Under the pieces are notes generated by a model that searched no databases, was not told the origin of the DNA, and saw only the letters and a list, made by a program, of their open reading frames with translations. Of a DNA stretch of 64,000 bases, positions 34,783 through 44,044 are shown in pieces. The position numbers were made by a program, and so were the translations under genes. Numbering within the stretch: the stretch's first letter is position 1; every line of letters starts with the position of its first letter. Location of the stretch: assembly GCF_039525035.1 (NCBI RefSeq), contig NZ_BAAAHE010000052.1:1-64000 (forward strand). The letters run 5' to 3'. The stretch is from Sporichthya brevicatena (lineage in GTDB: Bacteria > Actinomycetota > Actinomycetes > Sporichthyales > Sporichthyaceae).

Positions 34783-34901
34783 CACCATCAACCGTTGGTG
34801 CCGAGGGCCCCCGGCCTGGCAAAAACCGCAGGTCGGAGTAATGCTCGTAGGGAGAACACGCTGTCCCGGCACGTCTGTGTGACCGCAAAGGAGCTCGACT
34901 G

Positions 34902-36548
34902 ATGTCTGCCCCCGCCCCGTCCTACGCCTCCGGCACGTCCGACGTCCCGCTGCTCGGCGAGACGATCGGCGCGGTCCTGACCCGCCAGGCCCGGGACAAC
35001 GGCGACCTCGAGGCCCTGGTCGACGTCCAGGCCGGCAAGCGCTGGACGTTCGCCGAGCTCGACGCGGACGTCTCCCGCCTGGCCGCCGGACTGCTCGCCA
35101 AGGGCATCCAGGCCGGCGACCGGGTCGCCCTGTGGGCCCCGAACCACGGCGAGTGGGTCATCACCCAGTACGCGGCCGCGCGCGTCGGCGCGATCCTGGT
35201 CGTCGTCAACCCGGCGTACCGGACGCACGAGCTCAAGTACGTGCTCAACCAGTCGGGCAGCCGGATGCTGATCACCGTCCCGGCGTTCAAGACCAGCGAC
35301 TACCGCTCGATGGTCGCCGAGGTCGCTCCCGAGTGCCCGGAGCTTGCGGACATCGTCTTCATCGGCGACCCGGAGTGGACCCAGCTCTCCACCGGCACCG
35401 AGCCCGGCCCTGAGGTGATGGAGCGTCAGGACTCACTGAGCTTCGACGACCCGATCAACATCCAGTACACCTCGGGCACGACGGGCTTCCCCAAGGGCGC
35501 GACGCTGACCCACCACAACATCCTGAACAACGGTTACTTCGTCGGCGCGGTCTGCAAGTACACCTCCGACGACCGCGTCTGCGTGCCGGTGCCCTTCTAC
35601 CACTGCTTCGGCATGGTCATGGGCAACCTGGCGGGCCTCTCCCACGCCGCGACCGTCGTCATCCCGGCGCCCGCGTTCGACCCCGCCGCGACGCTGAAGG
35701 CCGTGGCGCAGGAGCGCTGCACCTCGCTCTACGGCGTCCCGACGATGTTCATCGCGATGCTCGCCGACCCGTCGATCGGCGATCTCGACCTCAGCAGCCT
35801 GCGGACCGGCATCATGGCCGGCTCACCCTGCCCGGTCGAGGTCATGAAGCGCGTCGTGTCGGAGATGGGCATGACCGAGGTGACCATCGCCTACGGCATG
35901 ACCGAGACCTCCCCGGTCTCCTGCCACACCCGCACCGACGACGACCTCGAGCGCCGCGTCTCCACGATCGGCCGCGTGCACCCGCACCTGGAGATCGCGA
36001 TCGTCGACCCCGAGACGAACAAGATCGTCCCCCGCGGCACCCGGGGCGAGTTCCGCACCCGCGGCTACTCCGTCATGCGCGGCTACTGGAACGACCCGGA
36101 GAAGACGGCCGAGGCCATCGACGAGGCCGGTTGGATGCGCACCGGCGACCTCGCGGAGATGGACGCCGACGGCTACGTCAAGATCGTCGGCCGCATCAAG
36201 GACACCGTCATCCGCGGTGGCGAGAACATCGCCCCCCGCGAGATCGAGGAGTTCCTCTACACGCACCCGGACATCGTCGACGTCCAGGTCGTCGGCGTCC
36301 CCGACGAGAAGTTCGGCGAGGAGCTCTGCGCCTGCGTCAAGGTCGCCGAGGGCAAGACCCTCGACGCCGCCGCGGTCCGCGAGTTCTGCACCGGCAAGAT
36401 CTCGCACCACAAGATCCCGAAGTACGTCGTGATCGTCGACGAGTACCCGATGACCGTCACCGGCAAGATCCAGAAGAACATCCTGCGCGAGCGCATGGCC
36501 ACCCAGCTCGACCTCGCCCCCGGCGAGGCCGGCTCGAAGCCCGTCTGA
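34902..36548 (+). CDS. Acyl-CoA synthetase (AMP-forming)
   Basis: Enzyme of 548 residues that activates a carboxylic acid through an acyl-adenylate to its CoA thioester. The P-loop motif is [11 protein letters not shown], followed by GMTETSP (A5), GEFRTRGY and [18 protein letters not shown] (A7/A8); the catalytic Lys is in TGKIQKN near the C-terminus. It resembles the FadD35/ACSF2 group of medium-chain enzymes. AAAGGAG precedes ATG 34902. It stands alone between the export operon and a double terminator. Confidence 0.92.
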   Translation: MSAPAPSYASGTSDVPLLGETIGAVLTRQARDNGDLEALVDVQAGKRWTFAELDADVSRLAAGLLAKGIQAGDRVALWAPNHGEWVITQYAAARVGAILVVVNPAYRTHELKYVLNQSGSRMLITVPAFKTSDYRSMVAEVAPECPELADIVFIGDPEWTQLSTGTEPGPEVMERQDSLSFDDPINIQYTSGTTGFPKGATLTHHNILNNGYFVGAVCKYTSDDRVCVPVPFYHCFGMVMGNLAGLSHAATVVIPAPAFDPAATLKAVAQERCTSLYGVPTMFIAMLADPSIGDLDLSSLRTGIMAGSPCPVEVMKRVVSEMGMTEVTIAYGMTETSPVSCHTRTDDDLERRVSTIGRVHPHLEIAIVDPETNKIVPRGTRGEFRTRGYSVMRGYWNDPEKTAEAIDEAGWMRTGDLAEMDADGYVKIVGRIKDTVIRGGENIAPREIEEFLYTHPDIVDVQVVGVPDEKFGEELCACVKVAEGKTLDAAAVREFCTGKISHHKIPKYVVIVDEYPMTVTGKIQKNILRERMATQLDLAPGEAGSKPV

Positions 36549-36550
36549 GA

Positions 36551-36566
36551 GCCCCCGGCCGGGGGC
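36551..36566. terminator. GC palindrome after acyl-CoA synthetase
   Basis: GCCCCCGG/CCGGGGGC is a perfect 16-bp palindrome, 2 bases after the acyl-CoA synthetase stop. It may act in tandem with the larger element at 36591. Confidence 0.45.
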
Positions 36567-36590
36567 CCGTCCGAGAGCCCGTCCGCCCTG

Positions 36591-36648
36591 TGTCAAGAAA
36601 GGGTGACACCCCTTACTGGTGAGTAAGGGGTGTCACCCTTTTTTGACA
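36591..36648. terminator. 58-bp nested palindrome between convergent genes (copy 3)
   Basis: Two 27-base arms (36591-36617 and 36622-36648) pair with a single mismatch that could be a G-U pair, around the loop GGTG. Each arm contains GGGTG-A-CACCC. On the plus strand the stem ends in TTTTTT (36639-36644). It lies between the acyl-CoA synthetase (plus, stop 36548) and the LLM oxidoreductase (minus, stop 36651), so a bidirectional terminator is very likely. Its arms are almost identical to those of the element at 61-108. Confidence 0.8.
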
Positions 36649-36650
36649 GG

Positions 36651-37589
36651 TCAGGCGAAGGCGGGGGCGACCTCGGCGGCGATCAGCTCGACGTGGTCGA
36701 GGTCGGCGAGGTCGAGGGTCTGCAGATAGACGCGGACGATGCCGGTCGCCTCGACGAGGCGGCCGAGCTTGTCGACGACCTCCGCGGGGGTGCCGGCGAG
36801 GCCGTTCTCCTTGAGCTCGTCGACCTCACGGCCGATCGCCGCGGCGCGGCGGGCGACCTCGGCGTCGTCGCGACCGACGCAGACGACCTGGGCGAGCGAG
36901 CGGCGCATCGACGCCGGGTCGCGGCCGATCGCGCGGCAGGCGTCGTCGACGCGGGCGAACTGCGTCGTCGCGGTATCCAGCGGCTGGAACGCGACGTTGA
37001 ACTCGGTGGCGAACTGCGCGGCCAGGGCGGGGGTCCGCTTCGCCCCGACGCCGCCGATGACGACCGGCGGGCCGGGCCGCTGCGCCGGCTTCGGCAGCCC
37101 GGGCGAGTCGAGCACCTCGTAGTGCTTGCCCGAGAAGCTGAAGCCACCGTCGGTCGCCCACAACCCGGTGATCACCTCGAGCTGCTCCGCGAAGCGGTCG
37201 AACCGCTCACCGGTGTCCGGGAAGCGGAGCCCGTAGGCCTGGTGCTCGCGCTCGTACCACCCGGCCCCGAGGCCGAACTCGACGCGACCGCCGGACATCA
37301 CGTCGACCTGCGCGACCGCGATCGCCAGCGGCCCCGGCTCGCGGAACGTCGCCGCGGTGACGAGCGTCCCGAGCCGGACGCGCGAGGTCTCCCGCGCCAG
37401 GCCGGCGAGGGTGATCCAGGCGTCGGTCGGGCCGGGCAGGCCGTCCCGGTCCCCCATCACGAGGTAGTGGTCGGACCGGAAGAACGCGGCGTAGCCCGCG
37501 TCCTCGGCGGTCCGGGCGACGGCGAGCAGGTCGTCGTAGGACGCACCCTGCTGCGGTTCGGTGAACACGGCGAATTCGAGAGCAGTCAC
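36651..37589 (-). CDS. LLM-class (luciferase-like) oxidoreductase, probably F420-dependent
   Basis: TIM-barrel oxidoreductase of 312 residues. Family features are FAVFTEPQQG at the start, the SDHYLVMGD segment after strand 2, RVRLGTLVTAATFREPGPLA, and GRVEFGLGAGWYEREHQAYG. In actinobacteria such proteins use coenzyme F420 or FMN; the sequence alone does not fix which. The LGTLVTAATFR segment is common in F420 users. ATG 37589 is the first start. It is monocistronic, with a strong terminator behind it. The substrate is unknown. Confidence 0.85.
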   Translation of the reverse strand: MTALEFAVFTEPQQGASYDDLLAVARTAEDAGYAAFFRSDHYLVMGDRDGLPGPTDAWITLAGLARETSRVRLGTLVTAATFREPGPLAIAVAQVDVMSGGRVEFGLGAGWYEREHQAYGLRFPDTGERFDRFAEQLEVITGLWATDGGFSFSGKHYEVLDSPGLPKPAQRPGPPVVIGGVGAKRTPALAAQFATEFNVAFQPLDTATTQFARVDDACRAIGRDPASMRRSLAQVVCVGRDDAEVARRAAAIGREVDELKENGLAGTPAEVVDKLGRLVEATGIVRVYLQTLDLADLDHVELIAAEVAPAFA

Positions 37590-37735
37590 GCAACGACCTT
37601 AGGCCGATCGAGCGAATCGGGACGGACCGGGAACTCGACGGGTGGAGACGTCGACCTGTTGCAGTAGCGCCTGACACCGATCGCACCAACGACGTCGCGG
37701 TGAGTGGACGGGCATCCCGCACCAGGAGGACGCCG

Positions 37736-39220
37736 ATGGCGCTCGACGTCGCGCCCGCCCGAACCCCGCCGCCGCCCGTCCTGCCCGTCGGCCCCGGGTC
37801 CGGCCCGCGCCGGCGCCGCCCGGAGACGACGCGTCTGCTGGTCCGGCTGCACTTCCTCTCCGGCTTCCTCGCCGCCCCGATCATCCTGTCGCTGGCGGTC
37901 ACCGGGATCCTGTTCGCCTGGAACCCGCAGATCGAGTCCGCGCTGCACGGCAAGACCCTCAGTGCGTCGTCGGTCGACTGGGCCGAACCCAAGCCGCTCT
38001 CGGAGCAGGTCGAGGCGGCCCGCGCCGAGCACCCGGGCTGGACGGTCACCGCGGTGACTCCCGCCGCACCGGGCGTCTTCGAGGGCCGCGAGACGACCGC
38101 CGTCGCGATGGCGCCGCCCGGTGGCACCGCGGGCGAGTTCGGCCACGCACCCGGCGCGGTCAGCGTCTACGTCGACCCCGTGACCGGCGAGGTCACCGGC
38201 GAGATCGCCGAGGACACGCGGCCCGGCGAGTGGCTGCGGAATCTGCACTCGAGCTGGCGGCTCGGCGACAACGTCGCGCCGCTCTCGGAGCTGGCGGCGA
38301 GCTGGCTGCTGGTCTCGATCCTCACCGGCATCTACCTGAAGTGGCCGACGATCCGGCGCTCGTTCGTCCGCGCCTTCTCCTTCCGCGGCGCCCGGACGCC
38401 CTACGCCCGAGCGAACGCCCTGCACACCACGCTCGGGCTCTGGCTCACCGTCGCCCTGCTCTCGCTCGTCGGCACCGGCCTGACGTGGACGAACTTCGCG
38501 GGCTCCCGCGTCGACGACCTCCGCGCGACGTTCAGCAGCCCCGGCCCCTCCCTCGACACGACCCTGCCCGGCGGTGCCGCGCTGTCGGCCCCGACCGGAG
38601 CGGCGGCGGCCGACGAGCACGCCGAGCACAACGGCGGATCTGACGTCCCGTCGGACGCCCCCACCTTCGCGGCCGCGGCGGTGCTGCCGCAGATCGACAC
38701 CGTCGCCCGGTCCGCGGAGTCCGCGGGTCTCGATGGCCTCGTGAAGTACTCGCCGCCGACCGCCGAGGGCAAGGCATGGAAGGCGGAACTGCGGGACACC
38801 AAGTGGCCACTGGAGCCGACGACGATCGCCGTCGACGGCAGCACCGGCACGGTGCTCGACCGCGTCGACTGGGACGAGAAGCCCTGGATGGCCCGCGCCA
38901 CCTCGATCGGCATCTACTTCCACCAGGCCACGCTGTTCGGAGTCTGGAACCAGCTGTTCCTGACCGCACTGTCGATCGGCGTGATCGTGCTGATCGTCGC
39001 GGGTTACCGGATGTGGTGGATCCGCCGGCCGCGCGGCACGCTCGGCGTCCCGCCGAAGGTGTCGGGGCCGCTGTGGAAGGCCGTGCCGGTCCCGATGATG
39101 GTCGTGTTCGGTCTGCTCGCCTACACGCTGCCGACGCTGGCGGTGTCGTTCCTGCTCTACCTCGTGATCGAACGCATCTGGCGCTCGGTGCGCCGGGGAG
39201 GGGCGGCCACCCATGCATGA
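37736..39220 (+). CDS. PepSY-associated TM protein
   Basis: Membrane protein of 494 residues of the PepSY-TM family. Helices occur near residues 50-72 (GFLAAPIILSLAVTGILFAW), 190-210, 230-250, 400-425 and 455-480. Large outer loops contain two PepSY-type units, one with SVYVDPVTGEVTGEI and one with TTIAVDGSTGTVLDRVDW. Conserved His residues (LHFLSGF, NLHSSWRLGD, HQATLFGVWN) could bind haem or metal. A His-rich loop AADEHAEHN is also present. AGGAGG precedes ATG 37736. The next gene overlaps by 8 bases. Relatives are linked to iron-siderophore reduction or copper handling. Confidence 0.88.
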   Translation: MALDVAPARTPPPPVLPVGPGSGPRRRRPETTRLLVRLHFLSGFLAAPIILSLAVTGILFAWNPQIESALHGKTLSASSVDWAEPKPLSEQVEAARAEHPGWTVTAVTPAAPGVFEGRETTAVAMAPPGGTAGEFGHAPGAVSVYVDPVTGEVTGEIAEDTRPGEWLRNLHSSWRLGDNVAPLSELAASWLLVSILTGIYLKWPTIRRSFVRAFSFRGARTPYARANALHTTLGLWLTVALLSLVGTGLTWTNFAGSRVDDLRATFSSPGPSLDTTLPGGAALSAPTGAAAADEHAEHNGGSDVPSDAPTFAAAAVLPQIDTVARSAESAGLDGLVKYSPPTAEGKAWKAELRDTKWPLEPTTIAVDGSTGTVLDRVDWDEKPWMARATSIGIYFHQATLFGVWNQLFLTALSIGVIVLIVAGYRMWWIRRPRGTLGVPPKVSGPLWKAVPVPMMVVFGLLAYTLPTLAVSFLLYLVIERIWRSVRRGGAATHA

Positions 39221-39971
39221 CCACCACAGCGCCGGCGGCATGAACCTCATGCCGCTGTGGGTGCAGGTTCTCGGGACGCTGATCCTGACCGTCATCACCG
39301 CGACGCACGTGGTCCACGTGCTGACGCTCGGGCCGGACCGGCCGCAGATCCGCGGGTGGCACTTCACCCACCTCGCGATGAACCTCGGCATGGTCTGGAT
39401 GTTCGCCCCGTGGGCCTCCATGCCGGGCGAGGCCCGCGCCTGGCAGTACATCTTCGGCGCGTTGTCGATCGTGGTCGCGGCGTGGATCCTCACGCAGTTC
39501 CAGCGCGGAATTCCGGTGAACCTGCTCTGGGTGCCCGCGCTGATCGGCATGGTCGCGATGACCTACATGTGGCTGCAGCACCGCGGCCACGGCGTCGCGA
39601 TCGTGACCTACGCGCTGATCGCCTACTACCTGCTCGAGGCCGCGGCCTGGGCGCAGGGCTGGTTCACCGAGCAGTGCGGCCGCCGCTCCTCGGCGCTGCC
39701 GTACGCGGTCGGCCCGCGCTCGGGGACCGCCGCCGAGCTCGCCGGCGCCTGCGGCCCCGACGTCCGGATCTCGCAGGCCGCCTCCGCCCTGGTGATGGGC
39801 TACATGTTCCTCGCCATGGACAGCGGGGCGTCCGAGTTCGTCGAGCAGGCCTTCGGCACCGGGGCCGTGACCGAGCAGACGGTGTGGGCGATCTCGGGGA
39901 TCGCGCTGGTCGTGCTCGCCTGCGTCCCGCGGCCGGTGGCGGCGCGGGAGCGGGAGTCGGTCGCTGCCTGA
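39213..39971 (+). CDS. DUF5134 family membrane protein
   Basis: Membrane protein of 252 residues with about six helices (WVQVLGTLILTVITATHVVH, then ending GIALVVLACVP). The N-terminus MHDHHSAGGM is His-rich, and further His and Met lie in or near the helices (HFTHLAMNLGMVWMF, MAMDS-like MFLAMDSG). The Met/His pattern fits DUF5134 proteins and suggests metal binding. It overlaps the PepSY gene by 8 bases and so is translated with it. The function is not established. Confidence 0.8.
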   Translation: MHDHHSAGGMNLMPLWVQVLGTLILTVITATHVVHVLTLGPDRPQIRGWHFTHLAMNLGMVWMFAPWASMPGEARAWQYIFGALSIVVAAWILTQFQRGIPVNLLWVPALIGMVAMTYMWLQHRGHGVAIVTYALIAYYLLEAAAWAQGWFTEQCGRRSSALPYAVGPRSGTAAELAGACGPDVRISQAASALVMGYMFLAMDSGASEFVEQAFGTGAVTEQTVWAISGIALVVLACVPRPVAARERESVAA

Positions 39972-39988
39972 CTTCCCGTCAGCAACGG

Positions 39989-41134
39989 TCAGTCGGTGAG
40001 GCCCAGCCGCTTCGCCGCCAGTCCGGCGAGAATCTCGGAGGTGCCGCCGCCGATACCGAGGATCCGCATGTCGCGGTACTGGCGCTCGACCTCGGACTCG
40101 CGCATGTAGCCCAGCCCGCCGTGGAGCTGGACGGCCTGGTCGACCACCCACTCCCCGGCCTCGACGGCCGTGTTCTTCGCGAAGCACACCTCGGCGATGC
40201 AGTCCTCGCCCTCGGTGTACCGGACCGCGAGGTTCCGCGTGTACGTCCGGGCGACGTCGATCCGCCGCGCCATCTCGACCAGGGTGTGCTGCACCAGCTG
40301 ACGGCTGATCAACCTCTCGCCGAACGTCGACCGCAGCCGGCACCACTCCACGGTCAGGTCCAGGCACCGCTGCGCGGCGGCGTAGGCCTGGGCCGCGAGC
40401 ATCAGCCGCTCGGTGACGAAGTGCTGGGCGATCTGGGCGAAGCCGGTGTTCTCCGCCCCGACGAGGTTGGCCGCCGGGACGCGGCAGTCGGTGAACGCGA
40501 GCTCGGCCGTGTCCGAGCACAGCCAGCCCATCTTCTCCAGCTTCCGGGAGACGGTGAACCCGGGCGTCCCGCGCTCGATCACCAGCAGCGAGACCCCGCG
40601 GGCCCCCGGCCCCCCGGTCCGGACCGCCGTCACGACGAAGTCGGCCCGGCAGCCCGACGTGATGTAGGTCTTGGCCCCGTTGACCACGTAGGAGTCACCG
40701 TCGCGGACCGCGGTGGTCCGGAGCCCGGCGACGTCCGAGCCGCCGTCCGGCTCGGTGATCGCCAGGGCGCCGATCGCGGTCCCGGCCAGCGCAGGCCGGA
40801 CCCAGCGGTCGATCTGGGCCGGGTCCCCGGCCGCGATCAGGTGCGGCACCGCGATGCCGGTGGTGAACAGGCTCGCGATCAGGCCGCCCGCGGCGCCCGC
40901 GTAGAGGGCCTCCTCGGTCAGCGTGACCAGGTCGATCGCGTCCCCGCCGCCTCCCCCGGCCGATTCCGGGTAGTGCAACCCCAGCAGCCCCACGCGCGCG
41001 GCGGCGACGTGCAGCTCCCGCGGCAGCTCGCCGGCGCGTTCCCAGGAATCCTGGTGGGGCAGCACCTCGTTGGAGACGAATGACCGCACCAGCTGGCGCA
41101 GCGCGAGCCGTTCGGGGGTCCGGTACGGATCCAT
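39989..41134 (-). CDS. Acyl-CoA dehydrogenase
   Basis: FAD-dependent acyl-CoA dehydrogenase of 381 residues. It has the FAD/substrate signatures ALAITEPDGGSDVAG and GWLCSDTAELAFTDCRVP, and the C-terminal QLHGGLGYMRESEVERQYRD. Where the short-chain enzymes carry the catalytic Glu (YEGTSE), this protein has IGGGTSEI, so the base must be elsewhere, as in isovaleryl- and long-chain-type enzymes. ATG 41134 is the first start. It is divergent from ilvD and sits alone, so the substrate cannot be deduced from neighbours. Confidence 0.92.
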   Translation of the reverse strand: MDPYRTPERLALRQLVRSFVSNEVLPHQDSWERAGELPRELHVAAARVGLLGLHYPESAGGGGGDAIDLVTLTEEALYAGAAGGLIASLFTTGIAVPHLIAAGDPAQIDRWVRPALAGTAIGALAITEPDGGSDVAGLRTTAVRDGDSYVVNGAKTYITSGCRADFVVTAVRTGGPGARGVSLLVIERGTPGFTVSRKLEKMGWLCSDTAELAFTDCRVPAANLVGAENTGFAQIAQHFVTERLMLAAQAYAAAQRCLDLTVEWCRLRSTFGERLISRQLVQHTLVEMARRIDVARTYTRNLAVRYTEGEDCIAEVCFAKNTAVEAGEWVVDQAVQLHGGLGYMRESEVERQYRDMRILGIGGGTSEILAGLAAKRLGLTD

Positions 41135-41182
41135 GAATCAGGGTCCCTCCGACATCGCTCGTACGATGGAGGTGCTGCGCTG

Positions 41183-41197
41183 CCGGGCCAGGCCCGG
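41183..41197. other. Palindrome in the ilvD leader
   Basis: CCGGGCC-A-GGCCCGG, a perfect 7-1-7 palindrome, lies 26 bases before the ilvD start. It could be an operator or an RNA hairpin; nothing distinguishes these. Confidence 0.35.
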
Positions 41198-41222
41198 AAA
41201 ACGCCCGAGTTAGGACCGAACA

Positions 41223-43061
41223 ATGGCAGATCTGCGTTCCCGCACCAGCACCCACGGCCGGAACATGGCCGGAGCGCGCGCCCTCTGGCGTGCGACCGGC
41301 ATGACGGACAGCGACTTCGGGAAGCCGATCATTGCGGTAGCGAACTCGTTCACCCAGTTCGTGCCCGGCCACGTCCACCTCAAGGACCTCGGCCAGCTGG
41401 TCTGCGACGAGATCGCGGCCGCGGGCGGCGTCGGGCGCGAGTTCAACACGATCGCGGTCGACGACGGCATCGCCATGGGCCACGGCGGCATGCTCTACAG
41501 CCTCCCGAGCCGCGAGCTGATTGCCGACTCGGTCGAGTACATGGTCCAGGCCCACCAGGCCGACGCCCTGGTCTGCATCTCGAACTGCGACAAGATCACC
41601 CCGGGCATGCTCATCGCCGCCATGCGGCTGAACATCCCGACGGTCTTCGTCTCCGGCGGCGCGATGGAGGCCGGCAAGGTCGTCGTCACCGACGGGGTGG
41701 CCCGGCCGAAGCTCGACCTGATCTCGGCCATGACGGCTTCCGCGGACGAGAGCGTCTCCGACGCCGAGCTCCTCGACGTCGAGCGCTCCGCCTGCCCGAC
41801 CTGCGGGTCCTGCTCGGGCATGTTCACGGCGAACTCGATGAACTGCCTGACCGAGGCCCTCGGCCTCTCGCTGCCGGGCAACGGCTCGACGCTCGCGACG
41901 TCCGCCGCTCGCAAGGACCTGTTCCTGGAGGCCGGCCGCCTGGTCGTCGACCTCTGCCGCCGCTTCTACGGCGAGGACGACGCGTCGGTGCTGCCGCGCA
42001 ACATCGCGACCCGGGAGGCGTTCGCCAACGCGATGCGCCTCGACATCGCGATGGGCGGCTCGACCAACACCGTCCTGCACCTGCTCGCCGCCGCGCGCGA
42101 GGGCGAGGTGGACTTCGACCTGTCGGAGATCGACCGTCTCTCCCGCTCGACCCCGTGCCTGAGCAAGGTCGCGCCGAACACGCCGAAGTACCACATGGAG
42201 GACGTCCACCGGGCCGGCGGCATCCCCGCCCTGCTCGGCGAGCTGGAGCGCGCGGGCCTGCTCGAACGCAACGTCCACACGATCCACTCGCCGGACCTCG
42301 AGTCCTGGCTCGCGGCCTGGGACATCCGTCGCGAGAACCCGAACCCGAAGGCGCTCGAGCTGTTCTCGGCCGCCCCAGGCGGCGTCCGCACGACCGAGGC
42401 CTTCTCCTCGACGGCACGCTGGGACAGCCTGGACACCGACGCCGTCGACGGCTGCATCCGCGACGTCGAGCACGCCTACTCCGCCGACGGCGGCCTCGCC
42501 GTCCTCTACGGCAACCTCGCCGAGAACGGTTGCGTCGTGAAGACCGCCGGCATCGCCGCGGACCAGCTGTACTTCAAGGGTCCGGCCAAGGTGACGGAGT
42601 CTCAGGAGGACGCGGTGTCCGCGATCCTCGGCGGGAAGATCGTCGCCGGCGACGTCGTGGTCGTCCGCTACGAGGGCCCCAAGGGCGGGCCGGGCATGCA
42701 GGAGATGCTCTACCCGACCTCGTTCCTCAAGGGCCGCGGTCTCGGCCCGTCCTGCGCGCTGATCACGGACGGCCGGTTCTCCGGCGGGACGTCGGGTCTC
42801 TCGATCGGCCACGTCTCCCCCGAGGCGGCCGCGGGCGGCACGATCGGCCTCGTCGAGGAGGGCGACCTCATCGAGATCGACATCCCGACCCGGTCGATCC
42901 AGCTGCTCGTCTCCCCCGAGGAACTGGCCGCGCGCCGGGCCGCCCGGGAGAAGATCGGCTGGCAGCCGGCGAACCGGGAGCGTCCGGTCTCCGCCGCGCT
43001 GCGCGCCTACGCCTCGATGGCCCTCTCGGCCGACCAGGGCGCCGCCCGGCTCGTTCCCTGA
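41223..43061 (+). CDS. ilvD: Dihydroxy-acid dehydratase
   Basis: Catalyses the third step of valine, leucine and isoleucine synthesis (dihydroxy-acid to 2-oxo acid). The 612-residue length is normal. Both family signatures are present: [20 protein letters not shown] (iron-sulfur Cys) and [19 protein letters not shown] (two further cluster Cys). The C-terminal region [20 protein letters not shown] is also intact. TAGGACC precedes ATG 41223. No other ilv gene lies nearby, as is common for ilvD in actinobacteria. The SDR gene converges on it after 19 bases. Confidence 0.97.
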   Translation: MADLRSRTSTHGRNMAGARALWRATGMTDSDFGKPIIAVANSFTQFVPGHVHLKDLGQLVCDEIAAAGGVGREFNTIAVDDGIAMGHGGMLYSLPSRELIADSVEYMVQAHQADALVCISNCDKITPGMLIAAMRLNIPTVFVSGGAMEAGKVVVTDGVARPKLDLISAMTASADESVSDAELLDVERSACPTCGSCSGMFTANSMNCLTEALGLSLPGNGSTLATSAARKDLFLEAGRLVVDLCRRFYGEDDASVLPRNIATREAFANAMRLDIAMGGSTNTVLHLLAAAREGEVDFDLSEIDRLSRSTPCLSKVAPNTPKYHMEDVHRAGGIPALLGELERAGLLERNVHTIHSPDLESWLAAWDIRRENPNPKALELFSAAPGGVRTTEAFSSTARWDSLDTDAVDGCIRDVEHAYSADGGLAVLYGNLAENGCVVKTAGIAADQLYFKGPAKVTESQEDAVSAILGGKIVAGDVVVVRYEGPKGGPGMQEMLYPTSFLKGRGLGPSCALITDGRFSGGTSGLSIGHVSPEAAAGGTIGLVEEGDLIEIDIPTRSIQLLVSPEELAARRAAREKIGWQPANRERPVSAALRAYASMALSADQGAARLVP

Positions 43062-43080
43062 CGAGCGGCGCCCCGAGGTC

Positions 43081-43848
43081 CTAGGCGGCCAGGTAACCGC
43101 CGTCGACCGGCAGCACGGTGCCGTGGATGTTGCTCGCGCCGGGACCGGCGAGGAAGCCGATCGCGGCGGCGATGTCCGCGGGCTCGGAGACGCGGCGACT
43201 GGGTGAGATCTCCGCGAACTCGGCGTGGAGGTCCGTGAAGTCGACGGTGCCCTCGGTCCGGACCGGGCCAGGGCTCACCGCGTTCACGCGTACCCCGGAC
43301 GGACCGAACTCGGCCGCCCAGGACCGGGTCAGCTGGTCGAGCGCGGCCTTGGTCGCCGAGTAGACACCGGCGGCCGGCAGCGCCCGCTGCCCGGCGGCGC
43401 TGCTGACGTTGACGACCGTCCCGGCCCCGCGCTCGACCATGCCGGGCACCAGGGCCTGCACCAGCGCGAACGGCGATTTGAGGTTCACCCCGACCACGGC
43501 GTCGAAGTCGTCGTTGGAGAACTCGACGGTCGAGCCGAAGGGGAAGATCCCCGCGTTGTTGACGAGGATGTCGACCCGCCCGCCGCCGGCTTCGATCGCG
43601 CGCTGGGCGAGATCCCGCGCCCCGTACACGTCGGCGAGGTCGGCAGCGAGGAAGTCGGCCTTCCCGCCCGCCGCACGGATGGTGGCCACGACGGCCTCCC
43701 CGCGCTCGACGTCGCGGCCGGACACCAGGACGTGGGCCCCGAGCTCGGCCAGGTGCTCGGCCGCCGCGCGCCCGATGCCGCTGGTCGCGCCGGTCACGAG
43801 GGCGACGTTGTCGGCGAGCGGGGTGGAGGTGCTGGAACTGCTGGTCAT
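43081..43848 (-). CDS. Short-chain dehydrogenase/reductase
   Basis: Classical SDR of 255 residues. The NAD(P) motif is VTGATSGIGRAA, the structural motif NNAG is in ILVNNAGIFP, and the catalytic Ser and Tyr-x3-Lys are in NVSSAAG and YSATKAALD. The Arg in VLVSGRDVERG favours NADP(H). It is divergent from a TetR gene, with two operator-like palindromes between (43890-43945), so it is probably repressed by that TetR. The substrate is unknown; such pairs often deal with reactive carbonyls or xenobiotics. Confidence 0.92.
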   Translation of the reverse strand: MTSSSSTSTPLADNVALVTGATSGIGRAAAEHLAELGAHVLVSGRDVERGEAVVATIRAAGGKADFLAADLADVYGARDLAQRAIEAGGGRVDILVNNAGIFPFGSTVEFSNDDFDAVVGVNLKSPFALVQALVPGMVERGAGTVVNVSSAAGQRALPAAGVYSATKAALDQLTRSWAAEFGPSGVRVNAVSPGPVRTEGTVDFTDLHAEFAEISPSRRVSEPADIAAAIGFLAGPGASNIHGTVLPVDGGYLAA

Positions 43849-43889
43849 GGGGGTTGGCTCCTCAGCTGGAGGGTGCTGGAATGAGCACC

Positions 43890-43909
43890 ACTGGAATGGA
43901 CGTTCCAGA
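43890..43909. promoter_or_regulatory. TetR operator 1 (SDR-proximal)
   Basis: ACTGGAAT-GGAC-GTTCCAGA is an imperfect 20-bp palindrome with TTCCAGT-type arms, 41 bases before the SDR start. A further half site CTGGAATG lies at 43876. It matches operator 2. Confidence 0.6.
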
Positions 43910-43925
43910 AGTGGCCAACCAGCGC

Positions 43926-43945
43926 ACTGGAACGTTCATTCCAGT
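43926..43945. promoter_or_regulatory. TetR operator 2
   Basis: ACTGGAAC-GTTC-ATTCCAGT is a palindrome with the same ACTGGAA/TTCCAGT arms as operator 1, with centres 36 bases apart. Two such sites in a divergent region point to repression of both the SDR and TetR genes by the TetR protein. Confidence 0.65.
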
Positions 43946-43963
43946 TCTGCGGAGCTGTTTTCC

Positions 43964-44009
43964 GTGGGGGTGACACCCTTTCTGGCGCCAGAAGGGGTGT
44001 CACCCCCAC
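43964..44009. repeat. 46-bp nested palindrome in divergent region (family copy 4)
   Basis: Two 23-base arms (43964-43986, 43987-44009) match with one mismatch. Each contains the core GGGTG-A-CACCC or its complement, as in the elements at 61, 27080 and 36591. Unlike those it lies between divergent genes, 35 bases before the TetR start, so a simple end-of-gene terminator role does not fit. It may shape the TetR leader RNA, insulate the two promoters, or be a protein-binding site. Confidence 0.7.
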
Positions 44010-44044
44010 AGGGACCACCGAGGCGGGAGAGGAGGCAGGGACGG

